Positions 1 to 8,290 of a stretch of 51,856 nt of DNA are shown one piece after another (the stretch's first letter is position 1; the number at the start of each line of letters is the position of its first letter). The stretch covers positions 1 to 51,856 of the forward strand of contig JAIPCR010000004.1 in the NCBI GenBank assembly GCA_021738125.1, read 5' to 3'. The DNA comes from Sulfuritalea sp. GTDB taxonomy: Bacteria > Pseudomonadota > Gammaproteobacteria > Burkholderiales > Methylophilaceae. The notes beneath the pieces are model-generated. The model searched no databases and had not been told where the DNA came from. It was given only the letters and a program-made list of their open reading frames with translations. The translations under genes were made by a program, and so were the position numbers.

Positions 1-603
1 TTACGTGCTGGTAAAAACGCACCTAGCCAATATTTGCGCTCTAAAGGTGCAGGTGAGTTGGCGCTCCTTTCGCATCAAGACGAATTGAACATCACCATTT
101 TTAAGCCTTCTATTATTATTGGTCGTGGCGATAGTTTTATTAATTTGTTTGCCAGTCTAGTTAAATTATTGCCAGTCGTGATGTTAGCTAAACCCAATGC
201 AAAATTTCAGCCGATTTGGGTAGAGGATGTCGCCAGCTGTTTTCTAGCTTGTCTTGCTAATCAGGCGAGCTACGGTCAAACATACGAATTGGCCGGTCCT
301 AAAGTTTACACTTTCCGTGAGCTGGTTCAGGCAGTCATGAATACCTTACAGCTTCAACGCCCAATTATTGGCCTAAGTGATGGCATGTCTTATGCGCAAG
401 CTTTTATGATGGAAATGCTACCAATTAAATTGATGTCACGTGACAACATTCGCTCTATGGAGGTTGATAGTGTCAGCGAACAATCGTTTCCAGTGATATT
501 TAATTTAACACCAACGGCATTGGAAACATTAATTCCGCAATACTTGATTGATCAAACGCCTCGTGGTGCTTATGATCGTTTTCGGCGCACAGCCGCTAGG
601 TAA
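1..603 (+). CDS. NAD(P)-dependent epimerase/reductase, complex I NDUFA9-like (5' partial)
   Basis: The frame is open from base 1, so the N-terminus with the nucleotide-binding glycine motif lies outside the window; 200 residues remain. Near the start there is Tyr-Leu-Arg-Ser-Lys, the YxxxK catalytic pair of extended short-chain dehydrogenases, followed by the FKPSIIIGRGD segment typical of the NDUFA9-like/atypical SDR family. The C-terminal half (WVEDVA, YELAGP, TFREL) is the usual substrate-side region. Family members are thought to bind NAD(P)H and some associate with respiratory complex I; the substrate here cannot be told. It ends 14 bases before cca, and this pairing recurs in betaproteobacteria. 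A TTG at 34 is not the true start because the catalytic Tyr would be lost. Confidence 0.85.
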   Translation, partial: LRAGKNAPSQYLRSKGAGELALLSHQDELNITIFKPSIIIGRGDSFINLFASLVKLLPVVMLAKPNAKFQPIWVEDVASCFLACLANQASYGQTYELAGPKVYTFRELVQAVMNTLQLQRPIIGLSDGMSYAQAFMMEMLPIKLMSRDNIRSMEVDSVSEQSFPVIFNLTPTALETLIPQYLIDQTPRGAYDRFRRTAAR

Positions 604-617
604 AAGGGCATCACGCC

Positions 618-1835
618 ATGCAAGTTTATCTGGTGGGTGGCGCTGTTCGCGATGAGTTGTTAGGCCTAGCTGTCAAAGATAAAGATTTTGTTGTCGTTGG
701 GAGTACACCAGAAGAAATGATTGCGGAAGGCTTTAAGCCTGTTGGTAAAGATTTCCCAGTTTTTTTACATCCTAAAACGCATGATGAATATGCACTTGCG
801 CGTACCGAACGAAAGACGGCAAAGGGCTATAAAGGGTTTGTTGTACATGCATCGCCAGAAGTGACGCTAGAAGAAGATTTAGCACGTCGTGATTTAACCA
901 TTAACGCAATTGCAAAAGACAGTACAGGTAAGTTTATTGACCCTTATAATGGTTTAGGGGATATTCAATCTAAAACGCTACGCCATGTCAGCGATGCTTT
1001 TGCTGAAGATCCTGTCAGAATACTTCGCGCAGCAAGGCTTTCAGCCAGATTTCAAGACTTTTGCATAGCCCCAGAAACCAATCACCTTATGCAGCAAATG
1101 GTAGAAGCAGGCGAGGTGGATGCGCTAGTAGCAGAGCGAGTATGGCAGGAGTTTGCAAAAGGATTGATGGAAGATAAACCAAGTCGCATGTTTGATGCAT
1201 TAAGAGCTTGTCATGCCTTAAAAAAAATATTGCCTGAGCTAGATAAGCTGTGGGTTATTCCCCAATCAGCTCAGCATCGCCTAGAAATTGATACAGGCGT
1301 TCACGTCATGTTAGCCATTGATGATGCAGCACGTCAAAATTATTCATTAGCGGTACGCTTTGCAACCCTCGTGCATGCTCTCGGTAAGGGGGCCACGCTT
1401 GCTGAAGATTTGCCGGAACATATTGGTCAGGAAGCAAGTGACATCCAACTTGTGAAAGATGTGTGTAAGCGCTTAAGGGTGCCTAACGAATGCAAGGAAC
1501 TTGCGCAGATAGTCACTAAATTCAATGGGAAGTTGCACCAAGTACTTCAAATGAAACCAACCGCTTTACTTAATTTTTTGGTTGAACTTGATGCGATAAG
1601 GCAACCTGAGCGGTTTAAGGATTTTCTACGAGCTTGCGAGTCAGATGCGCGTGTTAGAGCGGGCTCAGAAAATCACGCAATACCAGCGGCAGATTTATTG
1701 CAGAATGCATTAGCAGCAGCGATAGAAGTCGATGCTGGCGCAGTGGCGAGCGCGTATAATGAACCGGAAAGAATTAAGATGGCAGTTTTTAATGCGAGGT
1801 TAGATAAGGTTAAAGCAATGATTGAAGAGGTTTAA
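618..1835 (+). CDS. cca: CCA tRNA nucleotidyltransferase, class II, with degenerate HD domain
   Basis: Adds or repairs the 3'-CCA end of tRNAs in the cytoplasm, using CTP and ATP. The 405 residues match the E. coli multifunctional enzyme (about 412). The N-terminal head has VGGAVRDELLG (GG motif), DKDFVVVG (metal-binding DxD) and ARRDLTINA (RRD motif), all intact, so CCA addition should work. The C-terminal domain corresponds to the HD phosphohydrolase domain, but the signature His-Asp is His253-Ala254 (VHALGKG), and the following RHHGHE-type His cluster reads EHIGQE. The 2',3'-cyclic phosphodiesterase/phosphatase activities known for the E. coli HD domain are therefore probably lost. It sits between the NDUFA9-like gene and an outer-membrane protein gene that starts 2 bases after its stop. 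Confidence 0.95.
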   Translation: MQVYLVGGAVRDELLGLAVKDKDFVVVGSTPEEMIAEGFKPVGKDFPVFLHPKTHDEYALARTERKTAKGYKGFVVHASPEVTLEEDLARRDLTINAIAKDSTGKFIDPYNGLGDIQSKTLRHVSDAFAEDPVRILRAARLSARFQDFCIAPETNHLMQQMVEAGEVDALVAERVWQEFAKGLMEDKPSRMFDALRACHALKKILPELDKLWVIPQSAQHRLEIDTGVHVMLAIDDAARQNYSLAVRFATLVHALGKGATLAEDLPEHIGQEASDIQLVKDVCKRLRVPNECKELAQIVTKFNGKLHQVLQMKPTALLNFLVELDAIRQPERFKDFLRACESDARVRAGSENHAIPAADLLQNALAAAIEVDAGAVASAYNEPERIKMAVFNARLDKVKAMIEEV

Positions 1836-1837
1836 AA

Positions 1838-2743
1838 GTGCAGTTACAAAAAATAATTAAAAACCTCAAGTTTAATCATTTGCTATTAGTTGTAAGTGCT
1901 ATGTCCGCGCCCTTGCAGGCGTCGGCGATAGATTTGCAACCAGGTGAAGTACGCGCACCCATGGCGGGTAGAAGCGTAGTTCAGTTTTCCACAGTATTTA
2001 GCCAACGCACTGATTACTATAAAAATAGACTTAAACAGCCAAAACAGCCGCAGCGCCCAGAATATCAGGCATTGCAATATCAGTTTCGTCTTGCTCATGC
2101 TTTTGAGATTGATGAACAGCCGGCCATTGTGTACGCGCAGCTACCTATCACTAATGTCCAACCCGAAGAGTCAAGCTTTAGCGGGGATTCTGGTATTGGC
2201 GATGCTACGTTGGCGTTCGGCTATTGGCCTTATGCTAACCGTGAGACGCAGACTTATTTTGGCGTTGCTGCTTACTTAATTGCGCCTACTGGTAGTTATA
2301 GTGACCGCCGCATTTTTAATGTGGGCGAAAATCGCTATCGTGGGGCATTGCAATTGGGTGTTCAAACGCCAATCATCGATAGCCTTACTTGGATGGCTGC
2401 ATTAGATACGGTGTGGTCTGGTAAAAATAATGATTGTGGGTTGGCTTGCCAAAATGCTCAGACTTTAGAACAAAAACCGTTGTATACACTTCAGAGTGGA
2501 TTAAGTTATCTGATTAACCCAACTTTTTCTTTATCAACAGCTTATTTCTATAGCGTAGGCGGTGAAACTAGCTGGGATGGCGTTAATAAAAATAATTTAA
2601 CGCAATTGCAGCGCTATCAAGTATCAGGCATGGCAAACTTTTCTTTTGGCCGTATTCTCTTGCAGTATGGGGGTGATCTAGATACTAGAAACGGTTATTT
2701 AGAAGATAGTCGTTGGATTGTGCGCTACATCAAACCGTTCTAG
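1838..2743 (+). CDS. Outer-membrane beta-barrel protein, MetA/SphA 'phenol_MetA_deg'-like
   Basis: A 301-residue exported protein beginning with GTG, preceded by GAGGT at 1828-1832, which lies in the end of cca. The N-terminus is basic then hydrophobic and ends ...PLQASA, a signal-peptidase I site near residue 30. The rest is an alternation of short polar and aromatic strands (YQFRLAHAF, TYFGVAAYLIAPTG, YRGALQLGVQTP, YQVSGMANF) and finishes with an aromatic C-terminal residue (IKPF), as outer-membrane barrels do. The pattern resembles the MetA/phenol-degradation transporter-like family; substrate is unknown. The GTG is chosen because the next ATG (about residue 22) would remove the signal peptide. 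The gene ends head-to-head with the DUF2788 gene, with no clear terminator in the 29-base gap. Confidence 0.75.
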   Translation: MQLQKIIKNLKFNHLLLVVSAMSAPLQASAIDLQPGEVRAPMAGRSVVQFSTVFSQRTDYYKNRLKQPKQPQRPEYQALQYQFRLAHAFEIDEQPAIVYAQLPITNVQPEESSFSGDSGIGDATLAFGYWPYANRETQTYFGVAAYLIAPTGSYSDRRIFNVGENRYRGALQLGVQTPIIDSLTWMAALDTVWSGKNNDCGLACQNAQTLEQKPLYTLQSGLSYLINPTFSLSTAYFYSVGGETSWDGVNKNNLTQLQRYQVSGMANFSFGRILLQYGGDLDTRNGYLEDSRWIVRYIKPF

Positions 2744-2772
2744 GCACTCAAAACATAGATTTGCAAATGGTG

Positions 2773-2997
2773 TTAATGAATACCGAGCTTGAATTTGATA
2801 ATGTATTTTGCCACATAGCCCACCATGCCAAATGTTAGCCCAAGAAATAAGGCAAAGGTACCAAACTTACCTGCTTTTGACTCCCACGCTAGATGGCCTA
2901 CAATAAATATCATCAGTAGCATTAATCCACCTACGCCATAGGTCATACCAAAATCAGTAATCTGCGCTTCAGTAAAACCAAATATCGTACCTTGCAA
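2773..2997 (-). CDS. DUF2788 small membrane protein
   Basis: A 74-residue protein with two hydrophobic segments (about residues 18-36 and 46-66) separated by a WESKAGKFGTF loop, the conserved signature of DUF2788. Function is unknown for the family. The start codon appears to be TTG at 2997; an AGGGGA ribosome binding site lies about 7 bases upstream, and no in-frame ATG occurs before the conserved GFTEAQITDFG block. It is the last gene of the leftward argA-argB-nucleotidase-slmA run, 26 bases after slmA, so it is probably co-transcribed with slmA. Confidence 0.8.
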   Translation of the reverse strand: MQGTIFGFTEAQITDFGMTYGVGGLMLLMIFIVGHLAWESKAGKFGTFALFLGLTFGMVGYVAKYIIKFKLGIH

Positions 2998-3023
2998 GTT
3001 ATTTCCCCTGTGCTACTTAGTAG

Positions 3024-3587
3024 CTAGTGGTTGATAAGTGATGTCATTTGTTGTTGTACAAATTCCATCGGTTTGCGCTTAAAGCCACTTTTAGCAAATT
3101 GGTGCCAGCGACCCATTACGTAGCAAAGCATCAAATTAGCTTGTGCTTCTGCATCTACTTTATTGCCTGTTTGTGTTTCAGCAATTCGTATGCTTTGTTT
3201 GAGTGTGACTTCTATCCTATCGTTCATTTGATTAATACGAAGTTGTAGTTTTTCATCTTCATTAACTAGCGCATCGCCAATCAGCACACGCGTCATGCCG
3301 GGATTTTTTTCGGCAAAGACTAATAGCATGGAAATAATGCGTTGAATTTGTTTTTGACCATCGGTCTCTTCGGCACTGATTTTGTTGATGAGACCGAAAA
3401 TAGTTTCTTCTATAAATACAATCAGGCCTTCAAACATTTGTGCTTTATTGGCGAAGTGTCGGTAAAGTGCAGCTTCACTGACATCTAGTTTTGCAGCGAG
3501 CGAGGCAGTGGTAATTTTCTCGCGCTTAGGGGCCTCTAGCATTTTGGCTAGTGTTTCTAAAATTTGTTGTTTGCGTTCGCCTGCCAT
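3024..3587 (-). CDS. slmA: Nucleoid occlusion factor SlmA (TetR family)
   Basis: A 187-residue TetR-fold protein. The N-terminal helix-turn-helix (about residues 9-52: RKQQILETLAKML, ITTASLAAKLDVSEAALYRHF) and the block KAQMFEGLIVFIEETI align with E. coli SlmA (about 198 residues). SlmA binds specific chromosomal sites and inhibits FtsZ assembly over the nucleoid, so it couples division to chromosome position. A GAGGA ribosome binding site precedes the ATG. The argB / pyrimidine nucleotidase / slmA order is common in betaproteobacteria, which supports this call over a generic TetR repressor. Direct proof would need FtsZ binding or SlmA-binding sites around the genome. Confidence 0.85.
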   Translation of the reverse strand: MAGERKQQILETLAKMLEAPKREKITTASLAAKLDVSEAALYRHFANKAQMFEGLIVFIEETIFGLINKISAEETDGQKQIQRIISMLLVFAEKNPGMTRVLIGDALVNEDEKLQLRINQMNDRIEVTLKQSIRIAETQTGNKVDAEAQANLMLCYVMGRWHQFAKSGFKRKPMEFVQQQMTSLINH

Positions 3588-3631
3588 TTTATATTCCTCG
3601 CCAATATGGGTGTTAACTCATTGAGTAGAAA

Positions 3632-4276
3632 TTATAACTTAATGTGAGTAAGTGCTAACACTTCAGTTAATCGATAATCAACAAAATTTGGTTTTTGTAA
3701 TTTTTTACTAATCCAAATCGTTTTCATGCCTAATCTTTTTGCTGTCATCAGTGCCGCTAAATTATCTTCTAGCATTACGCAATCACTCGCTTTCACTTTG
3801 ATTGTTTTGAGTAACAATTGAAACCCGCGTATAGAAGGTTTGGCGTGAAATTTTGTGGATTCGACACTGAATACTAATTCAAAGCAATCAGTGATTCCCA
3901 ATATATCGAGTACCCTTAAAGCGTAATTCCGTGGTGCGTTGGTAAATACTAACTTACGGCCCGCAAGGCTATTTAGCATGTGGCGTAGACGTTTTACTTC
4001 AAGCACCATGTCTGGCAAATCAATTAGTTTATGCGTTTCATTTAAAAAATGATGCGGGTCTGAGCCATGATGCCGCATTAAGCCTTTAAGTGTAGCGCCA
4101 TAGACGCGCCAATAATGTTGACGCAATCTATGGGCAGCTGTTTCATCTAAAGTATGCGACTCCATGATGTATTGTGTCATGGCGCGATTCATCACCGGGA
4201 AGATGTGCGCAGACGCATTGTGAAGTGTATCGTCTAGGTCAAATATCCAGACTTTAGCGTTGCTATTTTGCGCCAA
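3632..4276 (-). CDS. Pyrimidine 5'-nucleotidase, HAD superfamily (YjjG/SDT1-like)
   Basis: A 214-residue HAD hydrolase. Motif I is FDLDDTLHN near residues 12-20 (nucleophile and acid/base Asp), motif II is the Thr of VFTNAPRNYA, motif III the Lys of KFHAKPS, and motif IV is CVMLEDNL. The helical cap begins ASAHIFPVMN, as in the SDT1/YjjG pyrimidine 5'-nucleotidases, which dephosphorylate UMP/CMP or non-canonical pyrimidine nucleotides. The start is TTG at 4276, only one base after the argB stop; no other start codon lies between the upstream in-frame stop and motif I. Translation is therefore probably coupled to argB. Exact substrate is not shown by the sequence. Confidence 0.85.
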   Translation of the reverse strand: MAQNSNAKVWIFDLDDTLHNASAHIFPVMNRAMTQYIMESHTLDETAAHRLRQHYWRVYGATLKGLMRHHGSDPHHFLNETHKLIDLPDMVLEVKRLRHMLNSLAGRKLVFTNAPRNYALRVLDILGITDCFELVFSVESTKFHAKPSIRGFQLLLKTIKVKASDCVMLEDNLAALMTAKRLGMKTIWISKKLQKPNFVDYRLTEVLALTHIKL

Positions 4277-4277
4277 T

Positions 4278-5177
<900 letters not shown>

Positions 5178-5186
5178 TTAGATTTG

Positions 5187-5201
5187 GTAAATTTAATTTA
5201 C
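5187..5201. promoter_or_regulatory. Perfect 7+1+7 palindrome upstream of argB (candidate operator)
   Basis: GTAAATT and AATTTAC arms flank a single central base. On the minus strand it lies 4 bases downstream of a TACAAT hexamer (5206-5211) that could be a -10 box, and 24 bases before the argB ATG, so it would cover the expected transcription start. No good -35 is visible. The GTAAA/TTTAC half-sites recur in the palindrome before argA, though with different spacing (5 bases versus 1). Chance occurrence in A/T-rich DNA cannot be excluded. Confidence 0.35.
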
Positions 5202-5223
5202 GCTAATTGTAACTAAAATTTGC

Positions 5224-6816
5224 TTATAACGTTTTGCTAAAAACTTTAGATTTACGTTGAAAGTTATAAAGCTTTTGTTTTTCAGTGGGCAGTTTCTCTA
5301 CATTTTGCTCAGTAAAACCGCGTTCTAAAAACCAATGTTCTGTCCGCGTGGTAAGGCAGAACAAGCTTTTAAAGCCTAATGCTTTAGCTTCGTTGGCGCA
5401 GTAATAAAATAATTTATCACCACGACCTGCGCCACGATAAGCGGGATCGATTGCTAAGCAAGCAAATTCAGCAGTTCGTTCTGCAATAAATGGATAAAGT
5501 GCCGCACAGCCAATGACGCGATTGTCGTGTTCCATTACATAAAAATGATTAATTTCCATTTCTATGCGTTCGCGACCACGTCTCACCAAGAATCCTTCTG
5601 ATTCTAACGGCTCGATTAGTTTTAAAATGCCTCCAACATCGTCAATATTGGCTTGCCGCATTCTCTCTAAGCTCAGTTCTGTCACCATGGTGCCAATCCC
5701 ATCAACAGTAAAAAGCTCTTGAATAATGGCGCCATCAATGTGGCGTGAGATGAGATGGCTACGCGCTACGCCATGCTCGCAAGCTCGGACTGCGGCAGGC
5801 AGATAGTAATTCACGTCTTCTGAAATGTTGAGGGCTTGCTCATTTTCGCTAACGTTACGAAGCAAATTTTTAGCTTTTTCTGCGGTCATTTCACGCAGTA
5901 GTTCACCGCGTAAATTATGCACCCCTTCAGAATCCATTAAAAAGATAAGTTTATCTGCATCTAGCGCAATGGCGGCACTAACAGCCACATCTTCCAAGCT
6001 TAAGTTAAAGGCTTCACCCGTCGGTGAATAGCCAAGTGGTGATAGCAGCACTAATTCGCCGTCATCGAGACGTTTTTGTATTGCAGTAGCATCTATCCTG
6101 CGTACTTCGCCCGTGTGTTGTAAATCAATGCCATCCAGCACGCCCATGGGTTTTGCTGTAACAAAGTTACCACTTGCAACCCGAATATCTGCACCAGCCA
6201 TTGGTGAATTGACTAAGCCCATAGAAAGTAGTGCTTCTATTTCTACTCGAATTGCACCATTTGCTTCTTTAACGGCCTCCATTGCAGCATCATCTGTAAC
6301 GCGGATGCCGTCGACATATTTAGGCGTCAGTTTATCGCGTTTTAAACGTTGCTCAACTTGAGGTCTTGCGCCATGCACTAATACCAGTCGCACTTCTAGA
6401 CTGGCGAGTAGATTTAAGTCGTGAGAAAGTGCAATAAATTGTTTTTCATCGACTACTTCACCACCAAAGGCAATGACAAAAGTACGTCCACCAAATGCGT
6501 GAATATAAGGCGTAGCAGAGCGAAACCATTGCACAAAATCTTTGGCATTATTAGGTTGAATATAGGCCAGGGGAGAGGTAGCACGATTTTGTTGCGCGCT
6601 TGTATTGTTGAGTGATGTCTCGCTATGCGCATACAAGTAAGCAGGTGTGCAATCAAGCGCGGTAGCTACTTTGCGCAGAAGTGCTTCATTGATACCTAAT
6701 TCACCACGTTCAATACGCGATAGATTGCCAGCGTCCGCACCTACTTGCGCTGCCAAAGTTTGCAGTGTCATTTTTAGCGATTTGCGCCGATGACGAAGAG
6801 CGTTAGCCAGGGACAT
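5224..6816 (-). CDS. argA: N-acetylglutamate synthase with N-terminal XRE helix-turn-helix fusion
   Basis: Transfers acetyl from acetyl-CoA to glutamate, the first step of arginine biosynthesis. It is 530 residues against 443 for E. coli ArgA; the excess is all N-terminal. Residues about 4-62 form an XRE/Cro-type HTH (LANALRHRRKSLKMTLQTLA, NLSRIERGELGI, ALDCTPAYLYA). Residues 63-88 are a Ser/Asn/Gln/Pro linker. From about 89 the classical enzyme follows: WFRSATPYIHAFGGRTFVIAFGGE, LVLVHGARPQVE, AAK domain with its arginine-site region, then a GNAT domain from about 382 (DDVGGILKLIEPLE, ACLAIDPAYRGAGRGDKL, CLTTRTEHWFLERGF). One uninterrupted frame spans both parts and no ATG lies in the linker, so separate translation is unlikely. 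A palindrome just after its own -10 box suggests autoregulation. Confidence 0.93.
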   Translation of the reverse strand: MSLANALRHRRKSLKMTLQTLAAQVGADAGNLSRIERGELGINEALLRKVATALDCTPAYLYAHSETSLNNTSAQQNRATSPLAYIQPNNAKDFVQWFRSATPYIHAFGGRTFVIAFGGEVVDEKQFIALSHDLNLLASLEVRLVLVHGARPQVEQRLKRDKLTPKYVDGIRVTDDAAMEAVKEANGAIRVEIEALLSMGLVNSPMAGADIRVASGNFVTAKPMGVLDGIDLQHTGEVRRIDATAIQKRLDDGELVLLSPLGYSPTGEAFNLSLEDVAVSAAIALDADKLIFLMDSEGVHNLRGELLREMTAEKAKNLLRNVSENEQALNISEDVNYYLPAAVRACEHGVARSHLISRHIDGAIIQELFTVDGIGTMVTELSLERMRQANIDDVGGILKLIEPLESEGFLVRRGRERIEMEINHFYVMEHDNRVIGCAALYPFIAERTAEFACLAIDPAYRGAGRGDKLFYYCANEAKALGFKSLFCLTTRTEHWFLERGFTEQNVEKLPTEKQKLYNFQRKSKVFSKTL

Positions 6817-6831
6817 ATTTTTTATATTAAA

Positions 6832-6846
6832 TTGTAAAATTTACAA
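6832..6846. promoter_or_regulatory. Perfect 7+1+7 palindrome at the argA start site (candidate operator)
   Basis: TTGTAAA and TTTACAA arms flank one base. On the minus strand it begins 1 base after the predicted -10 hexamer and covers the expected +1, ending 15 bases before the ATG. This is a classic repressor position, and dyad sites of this size suit XRE-type dimers. The fused HTH of the downstream gene is the obvious candidate ligand (inference). Confidence 0.5.
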
Positions 6847-6847
6847 A

Positions 6848-6876
6848 ATAATAAAATAAATATGTAATTTAAGCAA
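6848..6876 (-). promoter_or_regulatory. Predicted sigma-70 promoter of the argA fusion gene
   Basis: On the minus strand, -35 TTGCTT (6871-6876) and -10 TATTAT (6848-6853) are separated by exactly 17 bases. The -10 matches consensus at 5 of 6 positions, the -35 at 3 of 6. The short gap after rsmE (71 bases) is strongly A/T-rich. This would let argA and argB be controlled apart from rsmE. Confidence 0.5.
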
Positions 6877-6887
6877 CTATTTTCGCG

Positions 6888-7622
6888 TTAAAAGTCGCCC
6901 CATAGCGTCTGCATTGCAGAAATTGCAGTTAAAGCGGCAGTTTCAGTGCGTAAAATACGGGGGCCTAAAATAACTGATTGAAAACCATGGGTGATGGCGA
7001 GAGCGATTTCTGTAGCACTTAAGCCGCCCTCGGCGCCAATCAATAATTGAATGTTTTGAGTCGTTGTTGGCAATTCTGCTAAGCGTTTTGCCCCCAGCGG
7101 GTTTAACAAAATGCGTGTTGTGCTGTTTTGTTGGTTGGACGCAAGCCATACCGATAAGCTAGCGGGCGCTAATACTTTGGGAATGGACGCTCGCCCACAT
7201 TGCTCACAGGCGGAAGTCGCCACATTTTGCCAATGCTCTAGGCGTTTTTGCGCACGTTCTGCTGTCAGCTTGACCACGCTACGCTCGGTAGAGATTGGTT
7301 GGATGATGGTCACTCCTAATTCCACCGCTTTTTGAATGGTGTAGTCCATACGGTCACCACTTGAAATGCCTTGTAGCAAAGTAATGCTGAGTGGCGATTC
7401 GTTTTCGATAGATTTGCTGGAAGCAATCTTGGCGAGCACTTCACTTTTTTTTACGCTGACTAGCTCGCAGGTATAGTCTAAGCCATCGCCATTAAATAGA
7501 TTAATGGTGTCCCCTACACTTAAGCGTAAAGCTCGCGTGGCATGCGTGGCAGCGTTATCGGAGAGTTTTACTGTGGCGCCTATACGCAATTTTTCGGCAC
7601 TATAAAATCGAAGGTTAGACAT
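6888..7622 (-). CDS. rsmE: 16S rRNA (uracil1498-N3)-methyltransferase RsmE
   Basis: SAM-dependent methylation of U1498 in the decoding site of 16S rRNA. The 244 residues match E. coli RsmE (243). An N-terminal PUA-like domain (HATRALRLSVGDTINLFNGDG) is followed by a SPOUT domain with SGDRMDYTIQKAVELGV near residues 91-107, ERSVVKL, CEQCGRASIP, and the knot region LLIGAEGGLSATEI plus LGPRILRTETA, where SAM binds. The ATG at 7622 is divergent from the redoxin gene, with 55 bases between the two starts. It is upstream of the argA fusion on the same strand, but a promoter between them suggests only partial co-expression. Confidence 0.95.
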   Translation of the reverse strand: MSNLRFYSAEKLRIGATVKLSDNAATHATRALRLSVGDTINLFNGDGLDYTCELVSVKKSEVLAKIASSKSIENESPLSITLLQGISSGDRMDYTIQKAVELGVTIIQPISTERSVVKLTAERAQKRLEHWQNVATSACEQCGRASIPKVLAPASLSVWLASNQQNSTTRILLNPLGAKRLAELPTTTQNIQLLIGAEGGLSATEIALAITHGFQSVILGPRILRTETAALTAISAMQTLWGDF

Positions 7623-7677
7623 GATGCTTACAAGTTAAAGTGATAAGATTAAATTATAGACAACATTGGAGCAAAGC

Positions 7678-8232
7678 ATGGCAAGTTTAAACCCACCCGT
7701 GTGTTATTTTGGCTGGCAAGCACCGGATTTTAATTTGCAGAATATAGATGGCACTATGATTTCGTTGACTCAAATGATGGGTAAAAACGGCTTATTGGTG
7801 ATGTTTATTTGTAATCACTGCCCTTACGTAAAAGCCATTCTACCGCGCTTGGTGGCTGATTGCCGTGAGCTAAAAATGCTAGGTATAAATACCGTGGCAA
7901 TTATGTCTAACGACGCTAAAGAATACCAAGAAGATAGTTTTGAAAACATGATAAAACTTGCTGTGGAAGCTGACTTTTCTTTTCCCTATTTACTAGACAA
8001 AACACAGCAAGTGGCCAAGGCTTATGATGCGGTTTGTACGCCAGATTTTTTTGGCTTTAATAATCAGGCGCAATTGCAATACCGGGGTAGATTTGATGAA
8101 AGTCGCAAAGAAACTGCACCTAACAGTACGCGAGACTTATTCCACGCCATGCAGCAAATTGCAGAGACAGGCTTAGGGCCAAAGCAGCAGTTTTCTAGTA
8201 TTGGTTGTAGTATTAAGTGGACTTCTGAATAG
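7678..8232 (+). CDS. Thioredoxin-fold redoxin (AhpC/TSA-like) family protein
   Basis: A 184-residue thioredoxin-fold protein. GWQAPDFNLQNIDG is the usual entry to peroxiredoxin/redoxin domains; FICNHCPYVKAI carries a CxxC redox pair at the N-terminus of the first active-site helix. The family (thioredoxin family protein, redoxin domain) is uncharacterised; disulfide exchange or peroxide reduction is plausible. No signal peptide is seen, so it is cytoplasmic. The ATG at 7678 has a GGAG ribosome binding site about 6 bases upstream and is preferred to the TTG at 7666. It is divergent from rsmE. A further Cys in VCTPDFFGF (cis-Pro loop) is typical of this subgroup. Confidence 0.8.
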   Translation: MASLNPPVCYFGWQAPDFNLQNIDGTMISLTQMMGKNGLLVMFICNHCPYVKAILPRLVADCRELKMLGINTVAIMSNDAKEYQEDSFENMIKLAVEADFSFPYLLDKTQQVAKAYDAVCTPDFFGFNNQAQLQYRGRFDESRKETAPNSTRDLFHAMQQIAETGLGPKQQFSSIGCSIKWTSE

Positions 8233-8290
8233 TCGCGATCAGTGATTGACTTTGCGATAGAAGGAAATGTATTTCTAAAAGGCTAAATAG

